Made by a program: the position numbers and the translations under genes. This document shows, in pieces, positions 25,546 through 35,183 of a stretch of 64,000 bases of DNA. The notes under the pieces were generated by a model. That model had not been told where the DNA came from. It saw nothing but the letters and a program-made list of their open reading frames with translations, and made no database searches. Source of the DNA: Streptomyces lincolnensis (lineage in GTDB: Bacteria > Actinomycetota > Actinomycetes > Streptomycetales > Streptomycetaceae); NCBI RefSeq assembly GCF_001685355.1, contig NZ_CP016438.1, positions 9,858,001 through 9,922,000 of the forward strand. The letters are read 5' to 3'. The first letter of the stretch is position 1, and each line of letters opens with the position of its first letter.

Positions 25546-26478
25546 TCAGCGCTGTCCTCGGATGCTGTCGATGATGCGGGTCCAGTTGTCGCCGCCGTGT
25601 CCGGCCTCGATCGCGCGCCGATAGTGGCTCTGCACGGCCTGGGGGAGCGCCAGGTCGAGGCCGAGTGCCACGCTGGCCTCGACGATGTGGTCGGAGGTCG
25701 CACCCATCATGGTGACCGTGCTGAGGTCGCCGGGATGCTCCCCGGCATCCAGCGCGACACCGGGGTTCTCCTCACCGGCCCGCATCATGTCGCCGATCGT
25801 GTCGGCCGTGGCGAGCAACTCCGGCAGCGCTTCCTGGGCCTTCATGCCCGCGGAACCCAGCATCGCGGTGGCGTGCATCAGAGCCGACAAGGTGGTCAGG
25901 AACACCGTGAGTTGGGCCTGGTACATCAGCTGGGAGAGCCCCGGATCGTCCCCCAGATACCTCGGTGCGCCGATCGGCGCCAACGCCGCCCGGTGGTTCT
26001 CCATCACCTCGGCGGGGCCGCTGTAGTAGACGTGCGCCGCCTCCGTGCCGACCATCGGCGCCGGGGCCATGACACCACCGCTGAGGAAGACGGCGTCGTG
26101 GCCCGCCGCCCAGGATGCCGCCGTGCGGGTGCGGTCGGGGGTGTCGGAGCTCAGGTTGACCAGCGTCCGGCCGGCGAGCGACGCGGTGGCACTGTCGAGG
26201 ATGTCGTACATCGCCTGGTAGTCGGTGAGGCTGAGGATCACGAGGTCACTCGCCTCGACCGCCTCGCTCGGTGTCGCCGCGAGCGTCGCTCCGTCGGCGA
26301 CGACGCCGTCGGCCCGGCCGGCGGTGCGGTTCCAGACGGTGACCGGGTGGCCGGCGGCGAGGAGAGTGCGGGCCATCGCCTGGCCCATCGGGCCGAGCCC
26401 GATCACGGTGACAGCGCTGTTCTGCCTGGTGGTGTGGTCCTGTTGTTCGTTCACCCCTCCATGCTCGGAGAGCGCCAC
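25546..26478 (-). CDS. NAD(P)-dependent reductase of the beta-hydroxyacid / imine reductase family
   Basis: A 310-residue protein. The Rossmann motif is 'VTVIGLGPMGQAMARTLLAAG' in type and 'VWNRTAGRAD' gives the NADP-preferring Asn-Arg after strand 2. 'GGVMAPAPMVGTEAAHVYYSG' and 'GHGGDNWTRIID' are features of imine reductases, whereas hydroxyisobutyrate dehydrogenases carry a catalytic Lys not obvious here. The start is a GTG at 26478 without a good ribosome site; a GTG at 26454 is an alternative. It is divergent from an HxlR regulator and ends in a strong hairpin. Confidence 0.85.
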   Translation of the reverse strand: MALSEHGGVNEQQDHTTRQNSAVTVIGLGPMGQAMARTLLAAGHPVTVWNRTAGRADGVVADGATLAATPSEAVEASDLVILSLTDYQAMYDILDSATASLAGRTLVNLSSDTPDRTRTAASWAAGHDAVFLSGGVMAPAPMVGTEAAHVYYSGPAEVMENHRAALAPIGAPRYLGDDPGLSQLMYQAQLTVFLTTLSALMHATAMLGSAGMKAQEALPELLATADTIGDMMRAGEENPGVALDAGEHPGDLSTVTMMGATSDHIVEASVALGLDLALPQAVQSHYRRAIEAGHGGDNWTRIIDSIRGQR

Positions 26479-26487
26479 TATTCTTGG

Positions 26488-26527
26488 AAGTACCCACTAT
26501 TTTCTGCGGTACTTACCTATTAGTAAG
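26488..26527. promoter_or_regulatory. Overlapping dyads in the reductase/HxlR gap
   Basis: Two inverted repeats occupy most of the 59-base gap: AAGTACC (26488-26494) with GGTACTT (26508-26514), and CTTAC (26512-26516) with GTAAG (26523-26527). They overlap, and the region is AT-rich compared with its surroundings. Position and symmetry suggest operators for the HxlR regulator. Confidence 0.5.
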
Positions 26528-26537
26528 GGGATCAGTG

Positions 26538-26909
26538 ATGGCCAGGGCGCCGAGATGCGGACCCTACATCTGCGGTATCGACGCCGCGCTCGACGTGGTG
26601 AGCGGCAAGTGGAAGGGGCTGATCCTCTGGGAGCTCGACGCCCATCGCGTACGTCGCTTCGCCCAACTCCGCCGCGGTCTGCCCGGAGTGAGCGAGAAGA
26701 TGCTGACCCAGCATCTGCGCGAGATGGAGGAGGACGGACTGGTGCACCGGGAGGTCTACGCCGAGGTGCCGCCACGCGTGGAGTACTCCCTGACCGAGCA
26801 CGGGCACACCCTCAACCAAGCGCTCGAACCGCTCGGCGCCTGGGGAGCCGAACGGATACGACGCGAAGGCTCCGAAAAGGTCGAGGTCGCCGAGATCTCA
26901 CACAATTAG
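26538..26909 (+). CDS. HxlR-family transcriptional regulator
   Basis: A 123-residue winged-helix regulator. It has the family's N-terminal Cys ('PYICGIDAALDVVSGKWKGL'), then 'ILWELDAHRVRRFAQLRRGL' and the recognition segment 'PGVSEKMLTQHLREMEEDGL', then the wing 'RVEYSLTEHG'. HxlR regulators often sense electrophiles or quinones through Cys. The start is set by AAGGGGA seven bases upstream. It is divergent from the reductase at 26478 and likely controls it. Confidence 0.92.
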   Translation: MARAPRCGPYICGIDAALDVVSGKWKGLILWELDAHRVRRFAQLRRGLPGVSEKMLTQHLREMEEDGLVHREVYAEVPPRVEYSLTEHGHTLNQALEPLGAWGAERIRREGSEKVEVAEISHN

Positions 26910-26942
26910 GCACGCGGCCACCAACCCCGCGCGTGTGTGCCG

Positions 26943-28836
<1,894 letters not shown>

Positions 28837-28862
28837 CTCCCCGACAGGTGGCGAGCACCGGC

Positions 28863-29309
28863 TCAGCGGGCCATCCAGCGGTCCATCTCCCGCGCCCGGG
28901 TGTCCAGAGCGGTGACGACATCAGCTGCCGTGGTCCGGGGATTGCCGGGAACCTGCACGTCGTGCCGGACTCTGCCAGGCACATGACCGGACCCCGGTTC
29001 GGGCATCTCCAACTCGATTCCGGCGCGCCGCGCGAGCGCGACCGCCGTGGCCACGAACCCCTCGGAAAGCGCGAGGATCACGGAGTGTCCGGTCCGGCAG
29101 TGCCAGGCGACCAGGTCGCGTGCGAATTCCGCGTAGAGGGCCGGATCGACCTCGAGTGTGCCCGGGTCACCCCAATGCTTGCCCTGCCCGATTCCCGAGG
29201 GCAGCTTGAGTTCCGCCTCGAAGACCTCGACCTGCCGTAGGAACAGGCGCCCGGCACCGTTGGACGGGTTCCACAGCGTCTCGTCACCCAGGTCGAAATA
29301 CATGCTCAT
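28863..29309 (-). CDS. Conserved hypothetical protein (possibly DUF6086)
   Basis: A 148-residue soluble protein beginning 'MSMYFDLGDETLWNPSNGA' with 'LFLRQVEVFEAELKLPSGIG' and 'VILALSEGFVATAVALARRAG'. It resembles a family common in Streptomyces that I recall as DUF6086; function unknown. GGGGGA is seven bases before the chosen ATG; a longer frame to 29369 lacks a ribosome site. It is convergent with the MarR gene and divergent from the prephenate dehydratase. Confidence 0.75.
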   Translation of the reverse strand: MSMYFDLGDETLWNPSNGAGRLFLRQVEVFEAELKLPSGIGQGKHWGDPGTLEVDPALYAEFARDLVAWHCRTGHSVILALSEGFVATAVALARRAGIELEMPEPGSGHVPGRVRHDVQVPGNPRTTAADVVTALDTRAREMDRWMAR

Positions 29310-29533
29310 CGTCGATCCCCCGCTCAGCCGCCCCGGCACAGGGTAGAAGAGCGGGCGGGTGGTAGGCACCTGGGAAATCGGTGCCTCATTAACACACGCC
29401 GGTGTCGGACAGGAGCCGCGGCCGGTACCCCCGGTGAGCCTGAGCGAGGCGACTTCACGGATACTTCAGCAGGCGCGGTATGCCACGGAGCTTCTGCCGC
29501 CACGACAGAACCTCCCCAGGAAGGCTGAACACG

Positions 29534-30370
29534 GTGACGATCGCCGCATATCAGGGTGAACCCGGATCCAATTCGGCGACCGCCGCGCGTGCCCTCTACC
29601 CCGGGGGTGGTGAACTGCCCTGTACGAGCTTCGAGCAGGCCCTGGACGCCGTGACGCTCGGCACAGCCGACGTCGCCGTGATCCCGGTGGACAACTCGGC
29701 GGCCGGACGTGTGGCGGACGTGCATCATCTGCTGCCGGAGTCGGGGCTGTTCATCGTCGCCGAGTACTTCCTGGCCATCCGCTTCGACCTGATGGGGGTG
29801 CCCGGCGCGACCCTGGACCAGGTGGAGTGCGTACGCAGTCATGTGCACGCCCTGGGACAGTGCCGCAAGGTGCTGCGGGAGGGCGGCTGGCGCACTCTCG
29901 TCAGCGACGACACGGCGGGCGCGGCGCGTGAGGTGGCCGAGCTGGGCGACGCGCGGCACGCGGCGCTCGCCCCGCCCGCCGCGGCCGCACTGTACGGCCT
30001 TGAGGTGCTGCGGCCCGAGGTCGAGGACGACCCGGACAACACGACTCGGTTCGTCGTCCTGTCCCGGGACGCCGACCTGGCCCCGCGCACCGGGGAGCCG
30101 ACGATGACGAGCCTGTTCTTCAGCGTGCGCAACATCCCCAGCGCGCTGTACAAGGCATTGGGCGGGTTCGCCAGCAGCGGCGTCAACCTCACCAAGATCG
30201 AGAGCTACCAGATCGGCGCCGGACTCAACGCCAGCCGCTTCTACGTCGAGATCGAGGGCCACCCCGACGACGAGCGCATCGCCCTCGCCCTGCACGAGCT
30301 GCGCTTCTTCTCCACCGAGGTGCGCATCCTGGGCGTGTACGCCGCGCATCCGCACCGGGTGGGTAAGTGA
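29534..30370 (+). CDS. pheA: Prephenate dehydratase with ACT domain
   Basis: A 278-residue enzyme converting prephenate to phenylpyruvate in phenylalanine synthesis. The catalytic part starts 'IAAYQGEPGSNSATAAR', has 'VAVIPVDNSAAGRV' and the catalytic Thr-Arg-Phe in 'NTTRFVVLSR'. The C-terminal ACT domain is 'SLFFSVRNIPSALYKALGGF' followed by 'VNLTKIESYQIG'. The usual actinobacterial ESRP phenylalanine-binding motif is ESYQ here, as in alphaproteobacterial enzymes, so feedback control may differ. I choose the GTG at 29534 because AGGAAGG lies just upstream. It is not with other aromatic pathway genes. Confidence 0.88.
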   Translation: MTIAAYQGEPGSNSATAARALYPGGGELPCTSFEQALDAVTLGTADVAVIPVDNSAAGRVADVHHLLPESGLFIVAEYFLAIRFDLMGVPGATLDQVECVRSHVHALGQCRKVLREGGWRTLVSDDTAGAAREVAELGDARHAALAPPAAAALYGLEVLRPEVEDDPDNTTRFVVLSRDADLAPRTGEPTMTSLFFSVRNIPSALYKALGGFASSGVNLTKIESYQIGAGLNASRFYVEIEGHPDDERIALALHELRFFSTEVRILGVYAAHPHRVGK

Positions 30371-30417
30371 CCGCGAGCATGCACCGGTTGGAACAACGCG
30401 GGCCCCGCCCCACGTGT

Positions 30418-31704
30418 TCACACCTGAAGGCCGCCCGCCTCACGTGACAGACCGGCGACCGGTTCTTGCACTCCTGTGTCCTGTGCGTCCGGGACCGGGG
30501 CGAAAGCGACGTCCAGGCGGGTGAGCCCACGGAAGTTGAGGCTGCGCTGCCACTGTGGCTCGGTGCCGTCCAGGCGCAGGTCCGGAAGCCGGGTGAGGAG
30601 TGCTTCCAGCGCGATCGCGCCCTCCATCCGGGCCAGCGCCGCGCCGAGGCAGAAATGGGGTCCGTGCCCGAACGCCATGTGCCGTCCGCCGGCCCGCCCG
30701 AAGTCCAGTACATGGGGGTCGGGAAACACGGCCGGATCCCGGTTTGCGGCACCGCACACCAGGAGCACCGTCTGTCCTTCACCGACCGCGCGGCCCGCCA
30801 GGTCCATGTCCTGCCGGGCCCGGCGCAGCATCAGCTGCACCGGGGCGTCGTAGCGCAGGAGCTCCTCGACCGCGGCGGGCATCAGATCGGGGCGGCGGCG
30901 GAGCTGGTCGGCCGCCTGCGGGTGGCGGAGCAGGGCGAGGGTGGCGTTGCCGATGAAGTGGGTGGTCGTCTCGTGGCCCGCGATCAGGAGCAGGGCGCAG
31001 TTGGCGAGGAGTTCGTCGAGGTCCTGGCCGGTGTCCTGTGCCTGTGCGTCGATCAGTGCGCGCAGAGTGTGCGGGGCCGGAGGGGTGTCCTGCCGGGTGA
31101 GCAGCCCGCGGAGGTAGGTGAGCAGGTCCGCCATGCTCTGCGAGGCCGCGCGGTTGCCGTCGGCGTCGAGCCGGGAGTTGCCGATGGCCTCGGCGACCGG
31201 CTCGGACCAGGCGGCCAGGGCGGGGCGGTCCCGGTGGGGCACGTCGAGGAGGTCGCAGATGATGGTGAGGGGCAGCGGCCGGGCGAGGTCCGCGACGATG
31301 TCCATGCGACCGGTCGGCGCGGCATGGGTGATGATCCGGTCGACGGCCTCGACGATCCGGGCGCGGAGTGTCGCCACCGCCCTGGGAGCGAAGGCCTTGC
31401 TGATCAGAGCCCGCAGCCGGGGGTGATCGGGGGCATCGCTGTAGAGCATCTGCCGGCTCAGGACCCGGGCCAGCGGCCGCAGCTCCTCGGAGACGGCCGC
31501 GATGTCGGGGTAGCGCACCGAGGACAGCCGGGGGTCTCCCGCGGCGCTGCTGACCACGGCGTGCCCGGTCGCGACCCAGGCGTCCAGGCGATGGTCCCAG
31601 AACAGGTCGTCCGTGCTCCGCAGCTCGTCGTAGAAGTCGTAGAGCCGGCCTTGGACTTGAGGACGGAAGGCTCGCAGCAGCGATGAGGGTGTGCGCATGG
31701 ACAT
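30418..31704 (-). CDS. Cytochrome P450
   Basis: A 428-residue soluble class I P450. The oxygen-binding I helix is 'LLIAGHETTTHFIG', the K-helix ExxR is in 'AAVEELLRYDAPVQLM', and the haem Cys loop is 'MAFGHGPHFCLGAALARME'. The B-C region 'YSDAPDHPRLRALISKAF' is the conserved heme-propionate/C-helix segment. It looks like a CYP105/CYP107-type bacterial P450. No ferredoxin gene is adjacent. The start at 31704 has a weak ribosome site; an ATG six bases later is possible. Substrate unknown. Confidence 0.94.
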   Translation of the reverse strand: MSMRTPSSLLRAFRPQVQGRLYDFYDELRSTDDLFWDHRLDAWVATGHAVVSSAAGDPRLSSVRYPDIAAVSEELRPLARVLSRQMLYSDAPDHPRLRALISKAFAPRAVATLRARIVEAVDRIITHAAPTGRMDIVADLARPLPLTIICDLLDVPHRDRPALAAWSEPVAEAIGNSRLDADGNRAASQSMADLLTYLRGLLTRQDTPPAPHTLRALIDAQAQDTGQDLDELLANCALLLIAGHETTTHFIGNATLALLRHPQAADQLRRRPDLMPAAVEELLRYDAPVQLMLRRARQDMDLAGRAVGEGQTVLLVCGAANRDPAVFPDPHVLDFGRAGGRHMAFGHGPHFCLGAALARMEGAIALEALLTRLPDLRLDGTEPQWQRSLNFRGLTRLDVAFAPVPDAQDTGVQEPVAGLSREAGGLQV

Positions 31705-31817
31705 ACGTTATGTGGCACTCCGGAGGCGCGGGGTTTCGTCGGTGATCTTCCACCAGATGAACGGTTTGGGCTCGGGACATGCGGCCGACCGGCGAGAAGC
31801 GCAGTGAGAGCTTTGGT

Positions 31818-31827
31818 GAAGCGCTTC
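31818..31827. promoter_or_regulatory. LacI-type operator, copy 1 (GH42)
   Basis: The perfect palindrome GAAGCGCTTC in the context GTGAAGCGCTTCGACT, upstream of the GH42 gene at 31961. It pairs with copy 2, 67 bases downstream. Confidence 0.75.
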
Positions 31828-31884
31828 GACTGCCAGCGTCCCCTTGTTTCGCCAGAAAATCCTGATTACCTTGCGTTCTCGGGT

Positions 31885-31894
31885 GAAGCGCTTC
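31885..31894. promoter_or_regulatory. LacI-type operator, copy 2 (GH42)
   Basis: GAAGCGCTTC within GTGAAGCGCTTCGACA (31883-31898), 67 bases before the start codon. Six bases upstream of it stands CCTTGCGT (31869-31876); the same 8-6-16 arrangement occurs in reverse at 53928-53957 before the second GH42 gene. Confidence 0.8.
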
Positions 31895-31960
31895 GACACC
31901 CTACGAGAGGGCTGCTGCTGCCATGAACCCCATGCCCCCTACGACTCTCGAGGGCTCCTC

Positions 31961-34093
31961 ATGACTGATCTGCCCGCGCGCGTCCTGTTCGGCGCCGCCT
32001 ACTACCACGAGTACCAGCCGTACGAGCGGCTCAAGACCGACCTCGATCTCATGGCGGAGGCGAAGTTCACCGTCATCCGCGTCGGTGAGTCGGTCTGGTC
32101 CACCTGGGAGCCGGAGAACGGCCGGTTCGAACTCGACTGGCTGCAACCCGTCCTCGACGGCGCCCACGAGCGCGGTATCTCCGTCGTCCTCGGCACTCCC
32201 ACCTACGCGGTGCCGCCGTGGCTGGCCCGGCAGTACCCGGAGATCGCCGCCGAGGACGCCACCGGGCGGCGCGCCGCGTGGGGTGGCCGGCAGGAGGTCG
32301 ACATCACGCACCCGGCCTTCCGCTTCCACGCGGAGCGGGTGATCCGTGCGATCACGGCCCGCTACGCCGGCCATCCCGCGGTCATCGGTTTCCAGGTCGA
32401 CAACGAGCCGGGCCCGCGGCTGCCGCACAACCACGGTGTCTTCCAGCGGTTCGTGGACGACCTGCGTCAGCGGTACGGCGATGTGGAGACCCTCAACCGC
32501 GAGTGGGGGCTGGTGTACTGGTCGCACCGGCTGTCCACCTGGGCCGACCTGTGGAAGCCGGAGGGCAACGCACAGCCGCAGTACGACCTGGCCTGGCGGG
32601 CGTTCCAGGCCCGGCAGACCACCGAGTTCATCGCCTGGCAGGCCGGCATCGTGCGTGAGTACGCCAGGCCGGGCCAGTTCGTCACGACGTGCCTGGCCTA
32701 CTGGTCTCCCGGCCTGGAGGACGACGAACTCACCGACAGCCTGGATGTCACCGCGGGCAACCCGTACTACGACATGCAGGACAGCCTCACCATGCCGGAG
32801 CCGCCGCGCGAGAAGCTGCCGGGGCAGTGGATGGATTACGGGGCGTGGGCGCTGCACCACAGCGCCGACCGGATCTACTCCTCGCGCCAGGAGCCGTTCC
32901 TGATCACGGAGACCAACGCCCAGGCCATCGGCGGCCCTTCGGACAACCGGCCCGCCTTCGACGGACAGTGGCGGCAGGCCGCGTGGGCGCTGGTCGCGCG
33001 CGGGGCCCGCATGATCGAGTACTGGCACTGGCACACGCTGCATTTCGGCACCGAGACGTACTGGGGCGGCATCCTCCCGCACAGCGGACGGCCGGGCCGC
33101 GCCTACGGTGAACTCGCCCGCCTGGGAGCGGAGTTCGAACGGGCAGGAGACCTGGTCGCCGGGATCACACCGGACGCCGACATCGCGATGGTGTACTCGG
33201 CGCCGAGCAAGTGGCTGATGAACAAGTACCCGCCGCTCGCGGGTCCCGACGGCGGTCCGGACGCGGGTGCGTACGAGGGCATCTTCGCCCCGTTCTACCG
33301 GGGCGCGTTCGAGGCGGGGCGCCAGGTACGGATCCTGCACGCACGCCAGTTGCACGACCCGCGCGGCGAACGACCGGGACTGGCACCGGAGTCGGCGGCC
33401 GAGCTGCACCCCGTGCTCATCGCTCCCGCGCTGTACGTGGCGGACGACGGGATGCTCGACTGGCTGGGCGCCTACGCGGAGGCGGGCGGCCACCTCGTTC
33501 TCGGTCCCCGCACCGGCTACGGCGACCATGAGGCGCGGGCACGCCACGAGGTGACACCGGCGCGACTGGTCCGGGCCGCGGGCGTCCGGTACGACGAGTT
33601 CAGCAACCTGCACGCCGACCTGCCGCTGCGCACCGCGCCGGACAGCCCGCTCCAGCTGCCCGCCGACGCGGTGGCCACCCGTTGGGTGGAGGGCCTGGCC
33701 GTCGAGGACGCCGACGTCCTGGCCGAGTACGACCACCCGCACTTCGGGCGCTGGCCCGCCGTGACCACCCGCCGCCACGGCGCGGGCCGCGTCACCTGCG
33801 TGGGCACCGTGCCCGGCCGCGATCTGGCCCGCGCGCTCGCCGGGTGGCTCGCGCCCACCCCGGGCAGCGGCTGGCAGGACCTGCCGGACTCGGTCACCGT
33901 CGCCACCGGCACCGCCCCCGACGGCCGGCGCGTCCACGTCGTCCACAACTGGAACTGGCAGCCCGCCACCGCCCAGGCCCCGCTGGACCTGACCGACGCC
34001 CTGGACGGCAGCGCGGTCCCGGCCGGTACGCCCGTGCGGCTCGGCGCCTGGGACGTCCGCGTCTTCGCCGCCGCACCGGAGGCCGACGCGTAG
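31961..34093 (+). CDS. Beta-galactosidase, GH42 (first copy)
   Basis: A 710-residue intracellular enzyme (no signal peptide). The GH42 TIM barrel starts 'VLFGAAYYHEYQPYERLKTD'. The acid/base Glu is in 'GFQVDNEPGPRLP' and the nucleophile Glu in 'PFLITETNAQAIGG'. A trimerisation domain and a C-terminal beta domain follow from about residue 395 and 640. It would hydrolyse terminal beta-galactose from imported galactan or xyloglucan oligosaccharides. GAGGGC lies before the ATG at 31961. Two GAAGCGCTTC operators in its promoter link it to the sugar importer and to the glycosidase operon at 54 kb; a hairpin ends the transcript. Confidence 0.93.
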   Translation: MTDLPARVLFGAAYYHEYQPYERLKTDLDLMAEAKFTVIRVGESVWSTWEPENGRFELDWLQPVLDGAHERGISVVLGTPTYAVPPWLARQYPEIAAEDATGRRAAWGGRQEVDITHPAFRFHAERVIRAITARYAGHPAVIGFQVDNEPGPRLPHNHGVFQRFVDDLRQRYGDVETLNREWGLVYWSHRLSTWADLWKPEGNAQPQYDLAWRAFQARQTTEFIAWQAGIVREYARPGQFVTTCLAYWSPGLEDDELTDSLDVTAGNPYYDMQDSLTMPEPPREKLPGQWMDYGAWALHHSADRIYSSRQEPFLITETNAQAIGGPSDNRPAFDGQWRQAAWALVARGARMIEYWHWHTLHFGTETYWGGILPHSGRPGRAYGELARLGAEFERAGDLVAGITPDADIAMVYSAPSKWLMNKYPPLAGPDGGPDAGAYEGIFAPFYRGAFEAGRQVRILHARQLHDPRGERPGLAPESAAELHPVLIAPALYVADDGMLDWLGAYAEAGGHLVLGPRTGYGDHEARARHEVTPARLVRAAGVRYDEFSNLHADLPLRTAPDSPLQLPADAVATRWVEGLAVEDADVLAEYDHPHFGRWPAVTTRRHGAGRVTCVGTVPGRDLARALAGWLAPTPGSGWQDLPDSVTVATGTAPDGRRVHVVHNWNWQPATAQAPLDLTDALDGSAVPAGTPVRLGAWDVRVFAAAPEADA

Positions 34094-34131
34094 GACCGGT
34101 GCCATTCGCCACCGCGCGGCACCGGACACAG

Positions 34132-34171
34132 GCCGGTGGGCCGACGACGAGCCCGGCGTCGGCCCACCGGC
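34132..34171. terminator. Hairpin terminator after the first GH42 gene
   Basis: A perfect 15-base-pair stem, GCCGGTGGGCCGACG and CGTCGGCCCACCGGC, with a 10-base loop, 38 bases after the GH42 stop and before the convergent acetyltransferase. Confidence 0.7.
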
Positions 34172-34231
34172 ACTCTGGGGCCTTGCCGGCGCACTCTGGG
34201 CTCGGTGGCCCAACCCCTCCCCGGGGTGGAC

Positions 34232-35164
34232 CTACTCGGCAGTCTCCGCGGGCTCGGCGATCAGGGCCGTCCCGATCTCGCGGAAGCCGAGTCGCGCGTA
34301 GATCCGCGCGACGTCGTGGTCACCGGCCGACAGGAAGACGGTTGCCGCGCCCCGCGATCGGGCGTCGGCCACCAGTTCCGCGGTGACCGCGAGGCCGAGA
34401 CCGCGACGGCGAGCCGCGGGGAGCGTTCCGACGCCGACGATCTCGCTGATTCCCGCGAGCGGTTGATGCTGGCCCGTGGCCAGCGCCGCCCCGTTCTCGA
34501 CGGCCGCGGCGACCGCCGTCAGACCCGCCCGGATCCGTAGCGCCAAGCGTTCCACCGTTCCGTCTGCGACACAGCCGTCGGCCGCTTCCGCCAGCTGCGC
34601 CGTCCCCGCCTGGCCGACGTGGGTTCCAGGTTCGGCGAAGGCGAGGTGAGGAACGGCCAGGGCGCTGGGCAGGATCGGATCGTCCGCGCCCACGATCCGC
34701 ACCGATATGTTTCCGGGCAACGTCGGCAACGCTGGCAACGCCGCTGCGGGAGTGCCGGGATCGAGCACCATCAGCGGATGTTCGTGGACCACGAGTCCCG
34801 CCTCCTCGGCCGCTGTCCGCAGCGTCGGCGTGGTCTCGGCGACCCATTCGAAACTCTCCGGGATCCCCAGCTCCCGCTGACGGGCACGGACCTTCTGCAC
34901 GTCGGCGGCCTCCAGCGGGCCGGGCCGTCCCCGCGTCGGACGTGCGTAGAAGGGCCAGCCCTGGCCCTCCCGCACGAACAAGGTGAGCGGTCCGTGGTCC
35001 TCGACGCGGGCGGCGTGGCGCGGGATCGCGTCGTAGTACTCCTCGATCCGGTCCAGCAAAGCCCGTTCGGGGTGGTCGTGAGAAGCGGCAGAAGTCACGC
35101 CGGGCATCCAAGCAACGGGGGCAGCGGCGGCGCCACTCCATTTCGGCCTGCCGCCACGCGCCAT
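34232..35164 (-). CDS. GNAT-family acetyltransferase
   Basis: A 310-residue protein with a C-terminal GNAT domain. The acetyl-CoA loop is 'GVGTLPAARRRGLGLAVTAEL' (R-R-x-G-x-G), and 'DVARIYARLGFREIGTALI' is the last strand and helix. The N-terminal half ('ERALLDRIEEYYDAIPRHAA') is not a standard GNAT and may be a degenerate second domain. I start at 35164 because GGAG lies six bases upstream and the site is 19 bases beyond the restored stop of the hydrolase gene; 35107 and 35098 are later alternatives. Probably cotranscribed with the hydrolase. Substrate unknown. Confidence 0.8.
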   Translation of the reverse strand: MARGGRPKWSGAAAAPVAWMPGVTSAASHDHPERALLDRIEEYYDAIPRHAARVEDHGPLTLFVREGQGWPFYARPTRGRPGPLEAADVQKVRARQRELGIPESFEWVAETTPTLRTAAEEAGLVVHEHPLMVLDPGTPAAALPALPTLPGNISVRIVGADDPILPSALAVPHLAFAEPGTHVGQAGTAQLAEAADGCVADGTVERLALRIRAGLTAVAAAVENGAALATGQHQPLAGISEIVGVGTLPAARRRGLGLAVTAELVADARSRGAATVFLSAGDHDVARIYARLGFREIGTALIAEPAETAE

Positions 35165-35183
35165 GGGCGACTCCGGGGGAGTG

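Noticed and set aside
35095..35183. C-terminal extension of the alpha/beta hydrolase to 35095
   Set aside because: The extension is Arg/Pro-rich and unlike the family. A one-base correction in the C tract gives a family-like end at 35184.
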